Shown: positions 12,285 through 27,200 of the stretch, one piece after another
Layout: each line of letters starts with the position of its first letter
Position numbering within the stretch: position 1 is the stretch's first letter
Assembly: GCA_903813345.2 (NCBI GenBank)
Contig: CAIIXF020000004.1
Coordinates: 19,690,477 to 19,754,476, forward strand
DNA length: 64,000 bases
Direction: 5' to 3'
Source of the DNA: Owenia fusiformis
Lineage: Eukaryota; Annelida; Polychaeta; Sabellida; Oweniidae
Program-made: the position numbers and the translations under genes
The notes under the pieces: generated by a model
What the model saw: the letters and a program-made list of their open reading frames with translations, nothing else
Database searches by the model: none
Told to the model about the DNA's origin: nothing

Positions 12285-15200
12285 CTAGAAAATGCAGCAA
12301 AATTACTTTTCATTGTGAACATCATTCTTAGCTTCTATGCATGTCTGTAATGAGTCACAATGCTGAGAAAACTTACACTGACTATTCCAAGCTTATTATC
12401 CCATCCAACAAAGTTTGGAGGATTATAGGGAACACCTCCATCCGTCCATCTGGGCATTAACTCAAATACCGTTGGCCTGATTTTGTTCATATTTTGTACA
12501 TATATGTGCTATGGGGGTAGAAGTTCTGCTGGAAAGCCAATTTTCAAAATGGCCACTCGTTTAAATTTTACATTAATTTAGGTACAATATATAAATCTGT
12601 AATAGCAATATGTATTAAATGTAAAAAAGTTATATAGCCTAGCAAACTAGAAAAACAGCAACTCCACGGAGTAGCAAATCCCACAGAACAAAACATATTA
12701 TGCTTTTTATCACAGGCTGGTATCGAAATATTTGTCCGCTGTGACGGAGCATGCTATTTTTCATAAAAACACTAAGAATACTTCACGATTTATTTTTTAA
12801 CTCATATGTTTCGTTATACCATACAAAATTACTTACTCCATGCAATGGATATATCATTTGCGGGTAACTTTCACTTCTGTTTGAAGTCCAATTGCGCTGG
12901 GAAGAAAAGCTATTGAAAATGGCGCCGGAGTATCATACTTCAAAATGTACCATTTCTTGTTTAACTTTTTAATGGCACGATATAGTGACACGATAATATT
13001 TACACATGGTTTCAGCATAACTATGAAGGTATAAACGAGATGTTGATGTATTTGGTCTTTTTAATTCTTTTATAAAAAATAATGTTTAATTTTTTTGTCC
13101 GCTGTGACGGAGCAGTTGCAAATGTGAACTGTGAAAATGCTCCGTCACAGCGGACAAAAAATATTAATATTATTTTTTATTAAAAAATTAAAAAGACCCA
13201 ATGCATTAATATCTCATTAATACATTCAGAGTTATGCTTAAAACATATGTTAATATTATTGTGTCACTATATCATGCCATTAAAAAGCCATTAAAAAGAA
13301 ATGGTACATTTTAGAGTTTGATACTCTGGCACTGTTTTCAATAGATTTTACTCCTAGCATTATTGGACTTCAAACAGAAGTGAAGGTTACACCCAAATGA
13401 TATATCCATTGCATGGAGTAAGTAATTATCTTTGATATAACGAAACATATGAGTTAAAAAATAAATCGTGAAGCATTCTTAGTGTTTTTATGAAAAATAG
13501 CATGCTCCGTCACAGCGGACAAATCTTTCGATACCAGCCTGTGATTATAGCTAGTGTAAATGTTGAAATGTTTGTGCACTTTGTGATAGAAGCATGAAAT
13601 TTGGCACAAAGTTAGTTTATACCATTGTGAACTAGGCATCATCATATAATATTTGAACCAAATCCGTTCACTGGTATATGAGTTATCAAAGATTATGTTT
13701 TTTATGAAAATTGGCTGCCATCTTGAAATTCAGCCGCCATCTTAAAAATTATTTCTTGAACAGAGCTACTGTGTCCCTAGGCATAATCATATAAAATTTC
13801 AACCAAATCTGTTCACTGGTATTTGAGTTATCAAAGATTATGTTTTTTACGAAAAATTGCCACCATTTTGAAATTAAGTGGCCATCTTGAAAAATTTTTG
13901 TTGAACATAGCTACTGTGTCCCAAAGCATCATCATATAAAATTTGAACCGAATTCGTTCACTGGTATTTGAGTTATCAAAGATTATATATTTTAACGAAA
14001 AATGGCCGCCATTTTGAAAGCAAGGGGCCATCTTGAAAATCTCTTTTTGTGCGAAACTCCTTTGTCCCTAGGCATCAGCATATAAAATTTGAACCAAATC
14101 CGTCAACTTGTATTTGAGTTATCAACGATTACATTTTTTACGAAAAATGGTGGCCATTTTGAATTGAGTGGCCATATTGAAAATTCCTTCTCGAGCAGAG
14201 GTCCTACACTCATAAGGCATAAGCCTATCAAATTTGAGTCAAATCCGTCAACTGGTATTGGAGTTATCGCCCAGACACACAGACGGATGAACGAACGGAC
14301 GGACGGCTTCTCTAAATCCCCCTCGAACTTCGTTCGGTGGGATAATAAATAAAGCTAGAAATGTAGATATTTAAGAAACCCATGGCAGCCATCTTGAAAA
14401 ATGGAGGCCTTTACTCGCCATTTCATGATTTTTGCTGTAACTTGAAAATTAGTGAAGCGATTTTGTTCATATTTATATTTCAGATTTTTTATTTTTTTGT
14501 GCAATAAGCCTGTGCCGTCTTGTAATTTGAAGAATTTCAGCCATGTTAATCTTAGTGAAAATAACATGGCAGAGAAGCATCCAAATATAAGAGGCCACAC
14601 ACTTTATAAGCCAAACTAGAAGCAATCCAAGATATACAAATGTCATTCATGTACAATATGAATATATTTTTCGAGATATTATTGCAAAATGATATGTGAA
14701 TGCATGTACTCAAAAGCGTGGCACACTGTTTTATGACGCTTTGGCTAGAAGGCGACCATTTTGAAAATGACTGCCATTTTAACGTGTTTTTATGACTTTA
14801 CAATAACTCAAAAAGTAATGGAGCAATTTTGTTCATATTTGACATGTGAATACTCATTTTAAATATGGCACACGTCTTAGGACACTTTGGCAAGTAGGTG
14901 GCCATTTTGAAAAATTTACTTGTGTGTGCAATTTTGTTTAAATTTTTGCTGTAAAGTGTAGCGATTTTGTTCATATTTGATATGTGAATACTCATAAGCA
15001 TGGCACACTGTTTTATAACACTTTGGCTAGAAGGCAGCCATTTTCACATGTGTTATTTTACGTTTTTACTATAACTCAAAAAGTAATACATGTAGAGTGA
15101 TTTTGTTCAATACTCATAAGCATGGCACACTGTCTTATGACACTTTGGCACGTAGGTACCCATTTTGAAAAATACAAGTATGTGTGTGATTTTGTTGAAA

Positions 15201-18200
15201 TTTTGTATGTGCCTACTTAGAAACCTATTACTTTCTTATGACAATTTAGCTAGTGAATGACAATTTCTATAATGATGGCCATTTTTATATGTGTTATTTT
15301 AAGCGCTGAAAAAGTTGTAGAATTTTGTAAAAATGCCAGCCATGGCAGTTCATTGGGATTTGCTATGCTTTGAAGTTGCTGTTAATTATTTAATGTTTCT
15401 GAAAATTGCACCTTTTCTCTCATTTATAATGTATACCTATAACTAAAATGCCTGTTTGTTTTATTCAATGATGAATTTACCAGGTCTGTACTTACCCTAG
15501 GGCAGCTCGCACCCATCCTCCAACACTTGACTGTGATGGACTCTCATCAGCTGGAATAGGGGCCTTTCGCTTCCTCTTCCCCAGTCTAACAGCATCACTC
15601 TCAGCAGTCCCAGAGATAAGGAATGATCCCTCTCCACCCCCTACAACATTAGTAAGTGGGAAATCCTTTTTACTGATTTTCCTGTTTATAAAACATACAA
15701 AACTCTCTTAGTTGGTTTTGGTAAATCCAGGGATCTGTTACTTCTGTACGCTCCTGAGTTTGTGAAGTGCTCTTAGCAGACATAGTGTTTATTGCTCATG
15801 ATCCTATTGAATTCAGATGTTGGATCTAGATGTGCTCTGCATCTCATTCCCTTGAAGAATGAGCCTTGAATCACAAGGCTTGAGCCTTGGATCTGAAATA
15901 TTTAGGTTGAAATCTGACTGAAAAGTCATATCTTTCCCTTGCGTGTAGTGCTCCTCAATTCCTTGCGGAATGTGCCAACGAGACACAAAGTCATTGCTGA
16001 TGTTGTTGTCTATGTCCGTATTTATGCTGGTGTAGGATCTGCTGAATTTCCTTGATCACTAGAGAAAATATTGCTTTGTAGCATATTTGAATTAGCCCTT
16101 TGAAATTGAATTGAATAGTCTGGAATTTGTCCATCCTCCAATGGTTCATTGTCATTATAATTCAATGTTGTGTTGATTGCACTATGTATGGGGAAATTGA
16201 GGACGATTGCATGTAAGCTAACTAACTATATGCAGTAGTTGGACAGGTCCAAGTTAATGTCATCAGTAAAGCCAGAGGACTCCATGATGAGATTGCAAAA
16301 TGAATCTAAGGCATATAATGAGAGGTGGGTATTTGTGTAGTAATACTGCAGTGTCATGAAAACATCCTATAACATACTAGTATAACAACAAGTGGGAATT
16401 CATGCAAAATACCTGGGAAAGAACTGAAACCTTGAGGAACTGAACTGTGCATTATTAAAAGATTGATATTCCAGTGAAATCCCTTACTGTGATTTTCCCT
16501 AAATAATGCTTAATAAACTATAACTCACAGTTATTACACATATTAATTATGGAATTCACATGGCCTCACCAAACAACAAACAAACATACAAACAAACAAA
16601 CAAACCTTCAGATGAGAGGTCATCCAACTTCTGACTGGTGTAACCTTCATAGATGTTAGAATCCACTCTCTCCACTGTCACTGCCCCACCCTGTTAGGAG
16701 AAAAGAAGAAGTTATTCATTTAAAACATAAAATGCCTAGAATTCTGATACACAAGCACATTGGTTGTATGTATGTTGAGAAAATGCATGAAACAGACCAT
16801 TGCACTCTGGTAATATTGGTAGTGAGGGCTAAGATGGTATGTGTTATCAGGAACTGTCAAAAGAACTAACTCTTAATTTTCCAGTGCTTTTGCAGAAAAA
16901 ATCATTGGGCACATTTTGAGAATTTGCCATACATCATCAGAAAGGTGAATATATTTTAGGAAAATGGTACATTACATAAGTGAATTTGCTGTTTGCAACT
17001 ACTTACTAATTTAGTGGCTCCCTCTTGTGTATGAACTGTCATCTGCTGACCAACTTTAGGTGCAGTGTTTAGCATGCTCATAAGAGTACTTCCTGTCTGA
17101 CTAGCTCCACCTATAGGTAAACAACCAAACCATTATGTCACCTACCTGCATATTCTGATTCATGTGATTACAGAGGATAAGGAATGGATAATATAAAGCT
17201 ATCGATATATGGTAAGTTATATGGAATACATATACGCAACCTTGTACAAGTCAGGAATAGCACTGGGGACAAACTCTGGAAACCTTCAAATCACAACAAA
17301 ATATTTGGCAAGTATGTAGTTCGTGAGTTCCGGTTTCAAAATATGATTACAACTTAAAAATTAATTGTGCCATTGCTGGGATATTCACAAATCAATTATC
17401 TCATTTAGGAAACGAGGAAAATTTTTCAAATGAAATGTATTTTCCTGTTTTTTTTGAGAAACCTAATCCTCACAATGGTGTCTACATCATTTAAAAGTTA
17501 AAGTTGCAGTATAAGTTTGGCTGAAAACTTATATCGAAAGCTCTCTCATGAGTATAAGAAAAACATTTCTTACAAAATAATAATTGCATAACTCTTGTTA
17601 TCCCATACTTAGTAGCGTTATAGGTAAATGACATGCGGGAATATAAGCGATATCTGAGGTGAGCGGATGATATATATATCACCCACTCATCAGCAATTCT
17701 CAGGGATTTCTTTCGGTGCTTTTTGAATTCCCGGGATATACTTTGGCTCTATTTGATAAATATTAATTTCATACACTGTTAAATGTTAAAAACTGTTGAG
17801 TTTAAAAAACAAAAATTGTTGAGGACTTTAAATTGAGATAAATATTCATGTTTTGATTTTAATTATTGTTTGTAATCATTACATTAAGGTTCCCTAACAT
17901 TCAATGCATATTTAATTCTCATAATCTACTGAGTATAGGATAAATCAGTTATTGAATGCTCGATTTTTGATACAGGGTATATCCCTCGGTAAATACAATA
18001 TATCAACCCTCGGTTCCTACGATCCCTCGGGTATATATATTGTATTTTCCTCAGATATAGGATACCCTTTATCAAAAACTTCCAATTAAATAACCTCTAT
18101 TTATTAAAAAGTAAAATTTCACCTTTGGAAGGGGACAATGCACTAGGTCCCCCTGGTGGGACTTTCTCCTCCTCTTCAATAAACTGAAATGGGTCAAGGT

Positions 18201-21200
18201 CAATTTGAGCCTGCGCAATAGCACTACTGAAGATATCAACGTTTTTACTGGATGATGATGCCATAGGTAAAGTGACCACTCGTGGTTGAGATACACTTGG
18301 TGTGGTCACAGTAACAGCTGAGGATTGTGGGAAAAACATGCCTGTCTGGGGGTCCAGCTCACCACTGGGTTTATTCTCTATTATGATGCCCCCCTGTTCT
18401 TGTTGCTCAGACTGAAACATTCAAATACAATTCATTGAAGCAGTAGGTTTATTCTCTATTATGATGCCCCATGTTCTTGTTGCTCAGACTGAAACATAAA
18501 AGTGATTTCATGAAAATGTTCACTTACTGGAGTATTTTGTTCCATGATAGCATTCTGTATGATCTTTAAAGTTTCTTCTTTAGATGCCCCCTGGCCTGAC
18601 TGATGATTCAGCAGCTGGGCAGCTTGCTCTGTAAATATAATTAGATGTTAAAGATTGCAAGCAATCTTACGGAGGCCTCGTAGGCTTTTTTGAACATTTA
18701 AAGGTCAGCCAAAGGTCAAATCTTAAATACAAGGTCATATACGAACTCCAGGCATCTTGTAGATGATTTTTAAAAAAAATTCAGCCAAAAATATTGAAGT
18801 GTAGTGTCAGGATTTGAGAAACTTAAAAAAAACTTAGATTAGACCTAGATTTTGACCTTTGACCTTGACCTAGATAAAAATTCCTTTCCCGCCAAGTTCA
18901 GCTAAGGTCCCTAGTAGGTGCATATAGTAGATAGTTAAAAGGTAGTTGGAAGTAGGAGAAAAAGGTTAAGGAAGAATAAATAAATAAAGAAATAAAGAAT
19001 AATATCTATAAAATTAATAGGAATAGTTCGGGCCTCCTAATAATAAAGAATAATAATAAATAATATCTATAAAATCTATAGGAGGCCCCCCGTTGGGGCC
19101 TCCTAATAAAATTTATGTATAATACAACAATATCTTATAAATGAAGAGATTTTTCAATTAATGGAACTATATGAAAAACTGATCTCCCCACCATACCCAT
19201 GGCATATTTTGACAATAAAAGCAATTTCTCCTGAAACTTCAAGAAAATCAATATTTTTTGGTGCTTCGTTGACAGAAATAGGGCTGAAATCACTACATAT
19301 TCAGTGATGTTGATACAAACTTTCAAATTTGGAATGCAGTCAAAATAATTTAGGCAAAATAACCAGAACAGTATCAAATTCTCTCATTCATTCTCATTCA
19401 GGTATGAGGATCACAGGATCTTGAAACTTCTCAATGTTTATAAGTGGTATCCAGTTGAATGAGCTCTTTAAATTTGGAGGAAATAAAGAGTAAATAAACA
19501 TTCACATTTGTGTTAAAATGAGAGAATCTGATACTGTTCTGGTTATTTTTGCCTAAATTTGACATTGCGAAAGATTGTAGAGTACTAGTGCACAAATGAG
19601 ATGCGTATCAGATGGGATGTGCTGAGGTAAAACACATGCCCAAGATCCAGAGAAGCAAACTACCCACATCACTGCACAAATTCCATCTGGAGTCAATGTC
19701 AGTTAATTTTATTCTCAACACGACCGATACCATGTTAATTTGAATACCCAAAAGCCATTTTATTTTTGCTTTTTTGTCTTTTTAATGCAGAACAATAATT
19801 CATCTATCTATAAATATAAGCCAGAACACTAGTTAGTCACCTAGTGTCAGGACTTCTCCCTGTTCCAGTTGGTACTGTGTCCCAGTCAGCTCCTCATCTA
19901 GCACCTGCGTCACAACCTTAGCTGGGGCCCCAGATTGCATTTCAAGGAGTGCCTTGATGGCGGAATCACTGGCACTCTCTTGTAATTCACTGCCACCTGG
20001 TGAATGAGTTTGGAACTGAACTGGTGTCTCATCTTCATCGTACTGGAACCAGGTGTTACGCTGTGCTGCACTCACTGCTGGCCCTATCAATACAATAATT
20101 AAAACTTGTGAAGAAGTCATTTCCACTTGTAAATACCTGAACATATACATATATTATACAGCTTGCTACATTTTGCCCTGCATCCAAGTGACAAGCAGGA
20201 TGAAGCAGAATGTAAATTATGAACACAGTACAACACTGATCCCTAGAGGGTTGGAGACACACATAAAACACTGATCCCTGGAGGGTTGGAGACACACATA
20301 AAACACTGATCCCTAGAGGGTTGGAGACACACATAAAACACTGATCCCTAGAGGGTTGGAGACACACATAAAACACTGATCCCTAGAGGGTTGGAGACAC
20401 ATATAACACTGATCCCTAGAGGGTTGCAGACACACATATAACACTGATTCCTAGAGGGTTGGAGACACACATAAAACACTGATCCCTGGAGGGTTGGAGA
20501 CCTACATATAACACTGATCCCTAGAGGGTTGGAGACACACATATAACACTGATCCCTAGAGGGTTGGAGACACACATATAACACTGATCCCTAGAGGGTT
20601 GGAGACACACATAAAACACTGATCCCTAGAGGGTTGGAGACACACATAAAACACTGATCCCTAGAGGGTTGGAGACACACATAAAACACTGATCCCTAGA
20701 GGGTTGGAGACACATATAACACTGATCCCTAGAGGGTTGCAGACACACATATAACACTGATTCCTAGAGGGTTGGAGACACATATAACACCAGGGGATAA
20801 TGAGAGTGTTCTCCATATCAACAACAGAGTCAATATATGCCTTGTGATGCAATGGGCTTTGCTTTGTCGCAATATGTATCTTCAAATTTTCCCAGCAATA
20901 ATATATCACCACAGCACGACAGTAGACTTGAAAGGGGATTCTTTCTTCCTTGAAAATTCTGCCACTCACCAATCAACAAGAAACATAATTTATGCTCATC
21001 TAAACCAAGCAACATAGATCTCTCCTCTACAGTTTCTAACAGTATGTTTACCTCACTTTAAGCTTGCACCTTAACACTTACATATCATCTCAATAGACAG
21101 CCCTCCCTTAATTCCCAACCCTGCAGTTGCACCTTAACACTTACATATCATCTCAATAGACAGCCCTCCCTTAATTGCCAACCCTGCAGTATGTTTACCT

Positions 21201-24200
21201 CACTTTAAGCTTGCACCTTAACACTTACATATCATCTCAAAAGACAGCCCTCCCTTAATTGCCAACCCTGCAGTATGTTTACCTCACTTTAAGCTTGCAC
21301 CTTAACACTTACATGTCATCTCAATAGACAGCCCTCCCTTAATTGCCAACCCTGCAGTATGTTTACCTCACTTTAAGCTTGCACCTTAACACTTACATGT
21401 CATCTCAATAGACAGCCCTCCCTTAATTCCCAACCCTGCAGTTGCACCTTAACACTTACATATCATCTCAATAGACAGTCCTACATTAATTGCCAACCCT
21501 GCAGTTGCACCTTAACACTTACATATCATCTCAATAGACAACCTTCCCTTAATTCCCAACCCTGCAGTTGCACCTTAACACTTACATATCATCTCAATAG
21601 ACAGCCCTCCCTTAATTCCCAACCCTGCAGTTGCACCTTAACACTTACATATCATCTCAATAGACAGTCCTTCCTTAATTCCCAACCCTGCAGTTGCACC
21701 TTAACACTTACATATCATCTCAATAGACAGCCCTCCCTTAATTCCCAACCCTGCAGTTGCACCTTAACACTTACATGTCATCTCAATAGACAGCCTTCCC
21801 TTAATTCCCAACCCTGCAGTTGCACCTTAACACTTACATATCATCTCAATAGACAGCCCTCCCTTAATTCCCAACCCTGCAGTTGCACCTTAACACTTAC
21901 ATATCATCTCAATAGACAGCCCTCCCTTAATTCCCAACCCTGCAGTTGCACCTTAACACTTACATATCATCTCAATAGACAGCCCTCCCTTAATTCCCAA
22001 CCCTGCAGTATGTTTACCTTGTCGTGTTGCAGATTCCTCCACAGTTGCGGGTGAACCTCTATCTGAATTAGAGCCAGAGTTACTGTCTGGGTAAATTCCT
22101 GCAGCTTGAATTAGGTCTGCTAGTAGGGACGATTTACTGGCATCTATATCTGACTTCTGAACAAGAATTTGCTGAAATATCAAAAGAATGTCCTTTTTAT
22201 TATAGTTTTTATACTATAAACAGAATTTCACAACCTGGTTGCACACAGTATTGGAGAGAGCATCAAAATAGAGTTATTTTATGGAATAAACTAGCACCTA
22301 GATGCTCAAAATATTATGAGTTCAATCCCAATTCAGATTGGAACTTCTGAGAGCTTGTATATGATTTTGAAAAAAAAATTGGTCAATTTGAGGCAAATTG
22401 AAAAAAGAGGTTCATAAAAACCCAAAAAAACACCGCTTTATACTATTTATTTGTAATTGCTAAAGAAGTAAGGAGTTGCGTCGAAATATCAAGTTATGGA
22501 ACAACAAGTTCATTCTTAGAGAGAGTGGGGGTCGATGCAAGTTCATGTGTGTATTGTTGATTTTTTTGGCCCCAGTAATAAAATATTAACATACAATTTT
22601 GTTATAAGGAGGGGAGAGAGGCCATAACCACAACTGTTTATACATTAGTATCACAAAACCATTTTTATTTACCAAGCAGTTTGTTGATCTATTATGCTTT
22701 ACACAGGACTAAGGACTAAATTGAGGTCATGAACACCTAAAGCAAGGTACCATAGAGATATTCACTAAGTTGATATGAATTGATCAGTCACTGCGCTGGT
22801 GATCCACTCGATTACACTGGTTACCGAAACGGTTCGTTTTGGTAACAAAATGTCGGAACATCGAAGGTATGATTTTCTCATTTTTCCTTATTTCACACGT
22901 TGTAAGCAGAATTCCCACAACATTTTATCACAAACATGTATCAGTATTATATGTTTAGAAAATATACATATTTGCGAACAAATAGTTCAGAAGACAACAG
23001 GATCGTCTATTTAATTCCTCACTTAAGTTACTACGCGGTAGTATCTTTTCGGGACGTATCGAAACCACTCCGTCCCGAAAAACCGTTAATTTGAATTTAA
23101 AACCTACCCCAGTGTTTGAAAATCAAGGATTGTGAGTCTTACACTTCACTGTTTTTGTTCAAACTTATTCCGTACAAAGCTTCACAGAAATACCTTTCAG
23201 TCGATACATTGTTTTCGTGTACAAAGTACCTCGTTTTAGCGGCGTTTTGGTCCCCAGCTGTGAGATAAAGCAAATATTCATAACTTTCAACTGTAAGTCA
23301 AGTTATCTCGCCAGTCTTTTACCCATTCTCGCCCATAATTTCAGAATGGACTCCCATTACAACCTTCCATCGCTACGTTTTGATTTTTGGGCATCAAACG
23401 CAGCAGTTTCTAAATCATCCACACATCTCTTCAAATTTGACCAATACGTCCCGTCATCTTCCACTACGCCCCGCCGAGTCTATCACTATACACGTAGAGT
23501 TGCATTCTAAAACAATTTGTCCATCGATATGTCCGTTTGTAGGTTGCCATTGTCGATTCTAAATACCAATCGGATTGTGTTTTAAGATTTATCCATTCTT
23601 GTCCATTTTCAATATACCTATAATAGGGTGGTCCAAAATCTCCCTAAAATTTATATTTCCCAATATTGTAATATAAAGATTTTAATTACTGAACAATTGA
23701 AAATATTTTTAAGAAACGTTTAAAGTGCCCTATCCTTGAAAAAATGTTAAAATGCGAAAGGATGGGTGATGTCAATTATATTATTTTCAGCATAACGTTA
23801 GAAACATGTATCATTTTATATGGTACACGTTTCATAATGTAAGCCAATGAAATCATACAGAAGAAAGGTTGACACACAACAGTTAAAATCTTTATATTAC
23901 ATTATCAGACCAAGTCAGTAGATGTTGTTTATATACCAATTAGTGTTGTATGATGATGCATTCTTTATATGAATCTAGAAACGTTTTTGTGCCAATATTG
24001 CTCAATTTTTATTACATCTCCGTTATTTTGAAATTAAGCGTGGCAAAGTTTCCCGATGGATTTAGCTAAAAAAGTGGTGCCTGTAGGGTTATTGAAAATC
24101 ATGCATGATGAAGAAAAAAAAAATATTCCTGAAATACAACAGTTTAATTTTGAGTTATAAACCATTTATGAAAACGGCATATTTGTCAAAATTACCAAAA

Positions 24201-27200
24201 CTTCAAGTGAGACGCGTGGCAAAATTTCCAAGGGGTCTAGTATCATTCTGATACGTATTACATGTTTATGTTTAGTGCATAAAATTCATAGCCAGATCAA
24301 TAATTCGGAGAGAATACGCTGGACGATAGAATATTAAAAACTATAAAAACATTCTTCATAGAATTAAGCAAATAGTGTTATTATCATTTAAGTAGTAACT
24401 GCATATGTTTAAAACCACTCTGTTTAAATACAGGTAAATAAATAAATATGATGCAATGAAAATTGAAGCTTTCTGTCGAGAGCAATAGTCATCACAATAG
24501 TATAGAACCGAAGTTCAATACTGGGGCATATTTCAAATTTTGACGTTCCATATTCTTACCATGTAAATATTGGGAAAGTTCGGAAAGCGAACATACTCAT
24601 GTTATATATCAAAATCTTCGTATAGGTACCCTCTAAAACCCCATTTGTATATTTTACATGGAATTTTTCATTTTAGAGCATTTCAGAACGTCCTTCGTTG
24701 GTCAAAACGTTAGAAATATGCCGTCACGCGTAACATTTTAGGAGCGCGCTATTTTTCGAAATGATGTAGAATCATTATTTTTTCATCAATTTTGATGAGA
24801 CCGGTATGAATCACTTCCTGAGACAATGATCTTTATTATGGCGTCATTAGTTTTAAGGTAACAATGGAATGTGACGCTGATTTTTCAACTTCAAACAAAA
24901 TCCAAAGGCCGTCACGCTGGGTATTTTGACGACCCCTAGGAAAGCAAAATGCCATTTATTTTAGAATTAATTACTTTTAAAGGCTGAAATTAAAATTAGA
25001 AACAAGGTTTTGGCTAAAATTAATAAATCTGAATAAAAAATATTAAATTTCCTTCAAATTTCTTAAATATCAAATGATATGTAGGGTACGAAAAATGTCC
25101 CATTTAGTATTTTTAGCTTAAAAATGCGTAAACTTGAAATCCAGCCATCACGTGCACGCATTAAAATTAAGAAATATATCAAAATAAAAACATTTTAGAA
25201 ATAGGTTTTTAATATATTTTGATCGTGGAAAATTTCAAACATTTTCAAACATGATAACTTGTCAAACGATGCGAAAGAAAAAGGTACAAAAATGTCCCAT
25301 GTAGCTTTTTGACGTCTTTTCATTGAGAATTCTACAGAAAAGCGCAATTGTTCATCACTCGTGACGTTACAAAGTATGCCCCAGTATTGAACTTCGGTTC
25401 ATAGCGTTTTTTCTTTTACATGTTACTTTTTGTACATCATTGATTGATCCGCTCTAATCTGCCCTCGGCCGATAATTCATAAATTATTTATGTTGAACAT
25501 TAGCAAAACAAGATTCCAAATTTTATTGTGTTTCAAACCAGACACTTGGTTTCCTCACAAAATCAAATACAGGACAATTACATATAATTAAAGTTAAAAA
25601 GCAACATCTTCACAAACATTTAAATTATCCATTTTATGCAATCAGTTATAGTTATACTCCGTATGTATGCTAAACGTAAGACTGGTGTTAAGAATCGACC
25701 AAGGCAAACCTATGTAAAATTACACAACGATGAGCAAAATGTTTTAGAATACAACTCCACGTTTGTGTAGTCATGGACTCGGCGGGGCGTAGTGGAAGGT
25801 GACGGGACGTATTAGTCAAATTTTAAGAGATGTGTGGATGATTTAGAAACTGCTGCGTTTGATGCCCTAAAATCAAAACGTAGCGATGGAAGGTTGTAAT
25901 GGGAGTCCATTCTGAAATTAAAAGCGAGAATGGGTAAAAGACTGGCGAGATAACTTGACTTACAGTTGAAAGTTATGAAAATTTGCTTTATCTCACAGCT
26001 GGGGACCAAAACGCCGCTAAAACGAGGTACTTTGTACACGAAAACAATGTATCGACTGAAAGGTATTTCTGTGAAGCTTTGTACGGAACAAGTTTGAAGA
26101 CAAACGGTGAAGTGTGAGACTCACAATCCTTGATTTTCAAACACTGGGGTAGGTTTTAAATTCAAATTAACGGTTTTTTCGGGACGGAGTGGTTTCGATA
26201 CGTCCCGAAGAGATACTACCGCGTGGTTACATAAGATCCAACTGTTGCCCAAATTTCAAATACAATATGTTCAATGTACAACATTGATTTTAAATACAAA
26301 TTTGATGAAGTCTTTGCCATTTCAGATTAGTCTGCTTGTTACTGTTTATATTTGACACAGTCTGTCTGAGTGGTCACATCACTACTGTTCTAGTTGTACA
26401 TAATAGAAATTATAGAAAGTATAGAGTGTAACATAAAATGTATAGAAATTATTATTGCAGTTGTCAATGAATTTTATTTTTGAAGTGGCTTTTATTTTAA
26501 GGCAATCATTTTCAAACACGATCAGCACTTCCGAAGTAGGGTGTTTTATAGGCCAAAAAATGTTTATATATCATTAATAGATATATTATTTTATTATATC
26601 ACTGTTATATTCTCACTCTCTGATTGGTTAATGTCCTACATGTGACTAAAAAATAACAAGCAATATTCATCGGAAGTCACTTGACTTCCATTGAATATCA
26701 TATGATATTCCTCATTCAGGATTAAGTCCAGCGTAATTTCAATTTTATGTTTCCCTGGGAGTGGTTTGTTATGATTAATAAAACATCAATAGTTTGTTAT
26801 TTCATAGATGAAAATTATGAAATAATTTGATTTATGAACTGAATGAAGTTAAGAGCATTGAAAAGGAGTTTGAAATTGGTGTCGTAAAGCTTAAGCTTGT
26901 TTTGCTTATAATAGCTTAATTAGGTGGATTTGCTTAATTAGCTAATCTGGTTATATTTCTTCATTCGTTGCTTTTGCGGCACCTTTGCAGACTCCTTTCG
27001 ACAAAAATAGTAATATTTGAATGAAGCAGAATAAATATGAGTAATATGAAATATGAGTAATATGTATAGAGTAATATGAAATATGAGTAATATGTAGAGT
27101 AATATGAAATATGAGTAATATGTAGAGTAATATGAAATATGAGTATATGTAAAGAGTAATGCAATTACAGTTCGTTACTTCCAATTCAGTCCAGTTTTCG

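Larger units (their letters stand above)
12393..14350. mobile_element. TTATCCCA/GAACGAAG-ended element with internal 145-bp repeats
   Basis: The left end TTATTATCCCATCCAACAAAG and the right end CGTTCGGTGGGATAATAA are inverted relatives. Inside each end is a CCGTCC-rich stretch and AACTCAAATAC-type sequence. No coding capacity is seen. It lies in EMSY intron 16 and carries a foldback insertion at 12710-13544. Pieces of the same family are at 10794, 27995 and 51590. Confidence 0.65.

Noticed and set aside
20056-20972. Cys- and Ser-rich ORFs on the - strand (CVSNPLG repeats)
   Set aside because: Direct translation of the 35-bp satellite, whose length rarely keeps one frame; not a repeat protein.
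23217-23562. ORFs in the left arm, repeated at 25812-26039 on the other strand
   Set aside because: Both are the same terminal-repeat sequence read in opposite orientations; no transposase motif is present.
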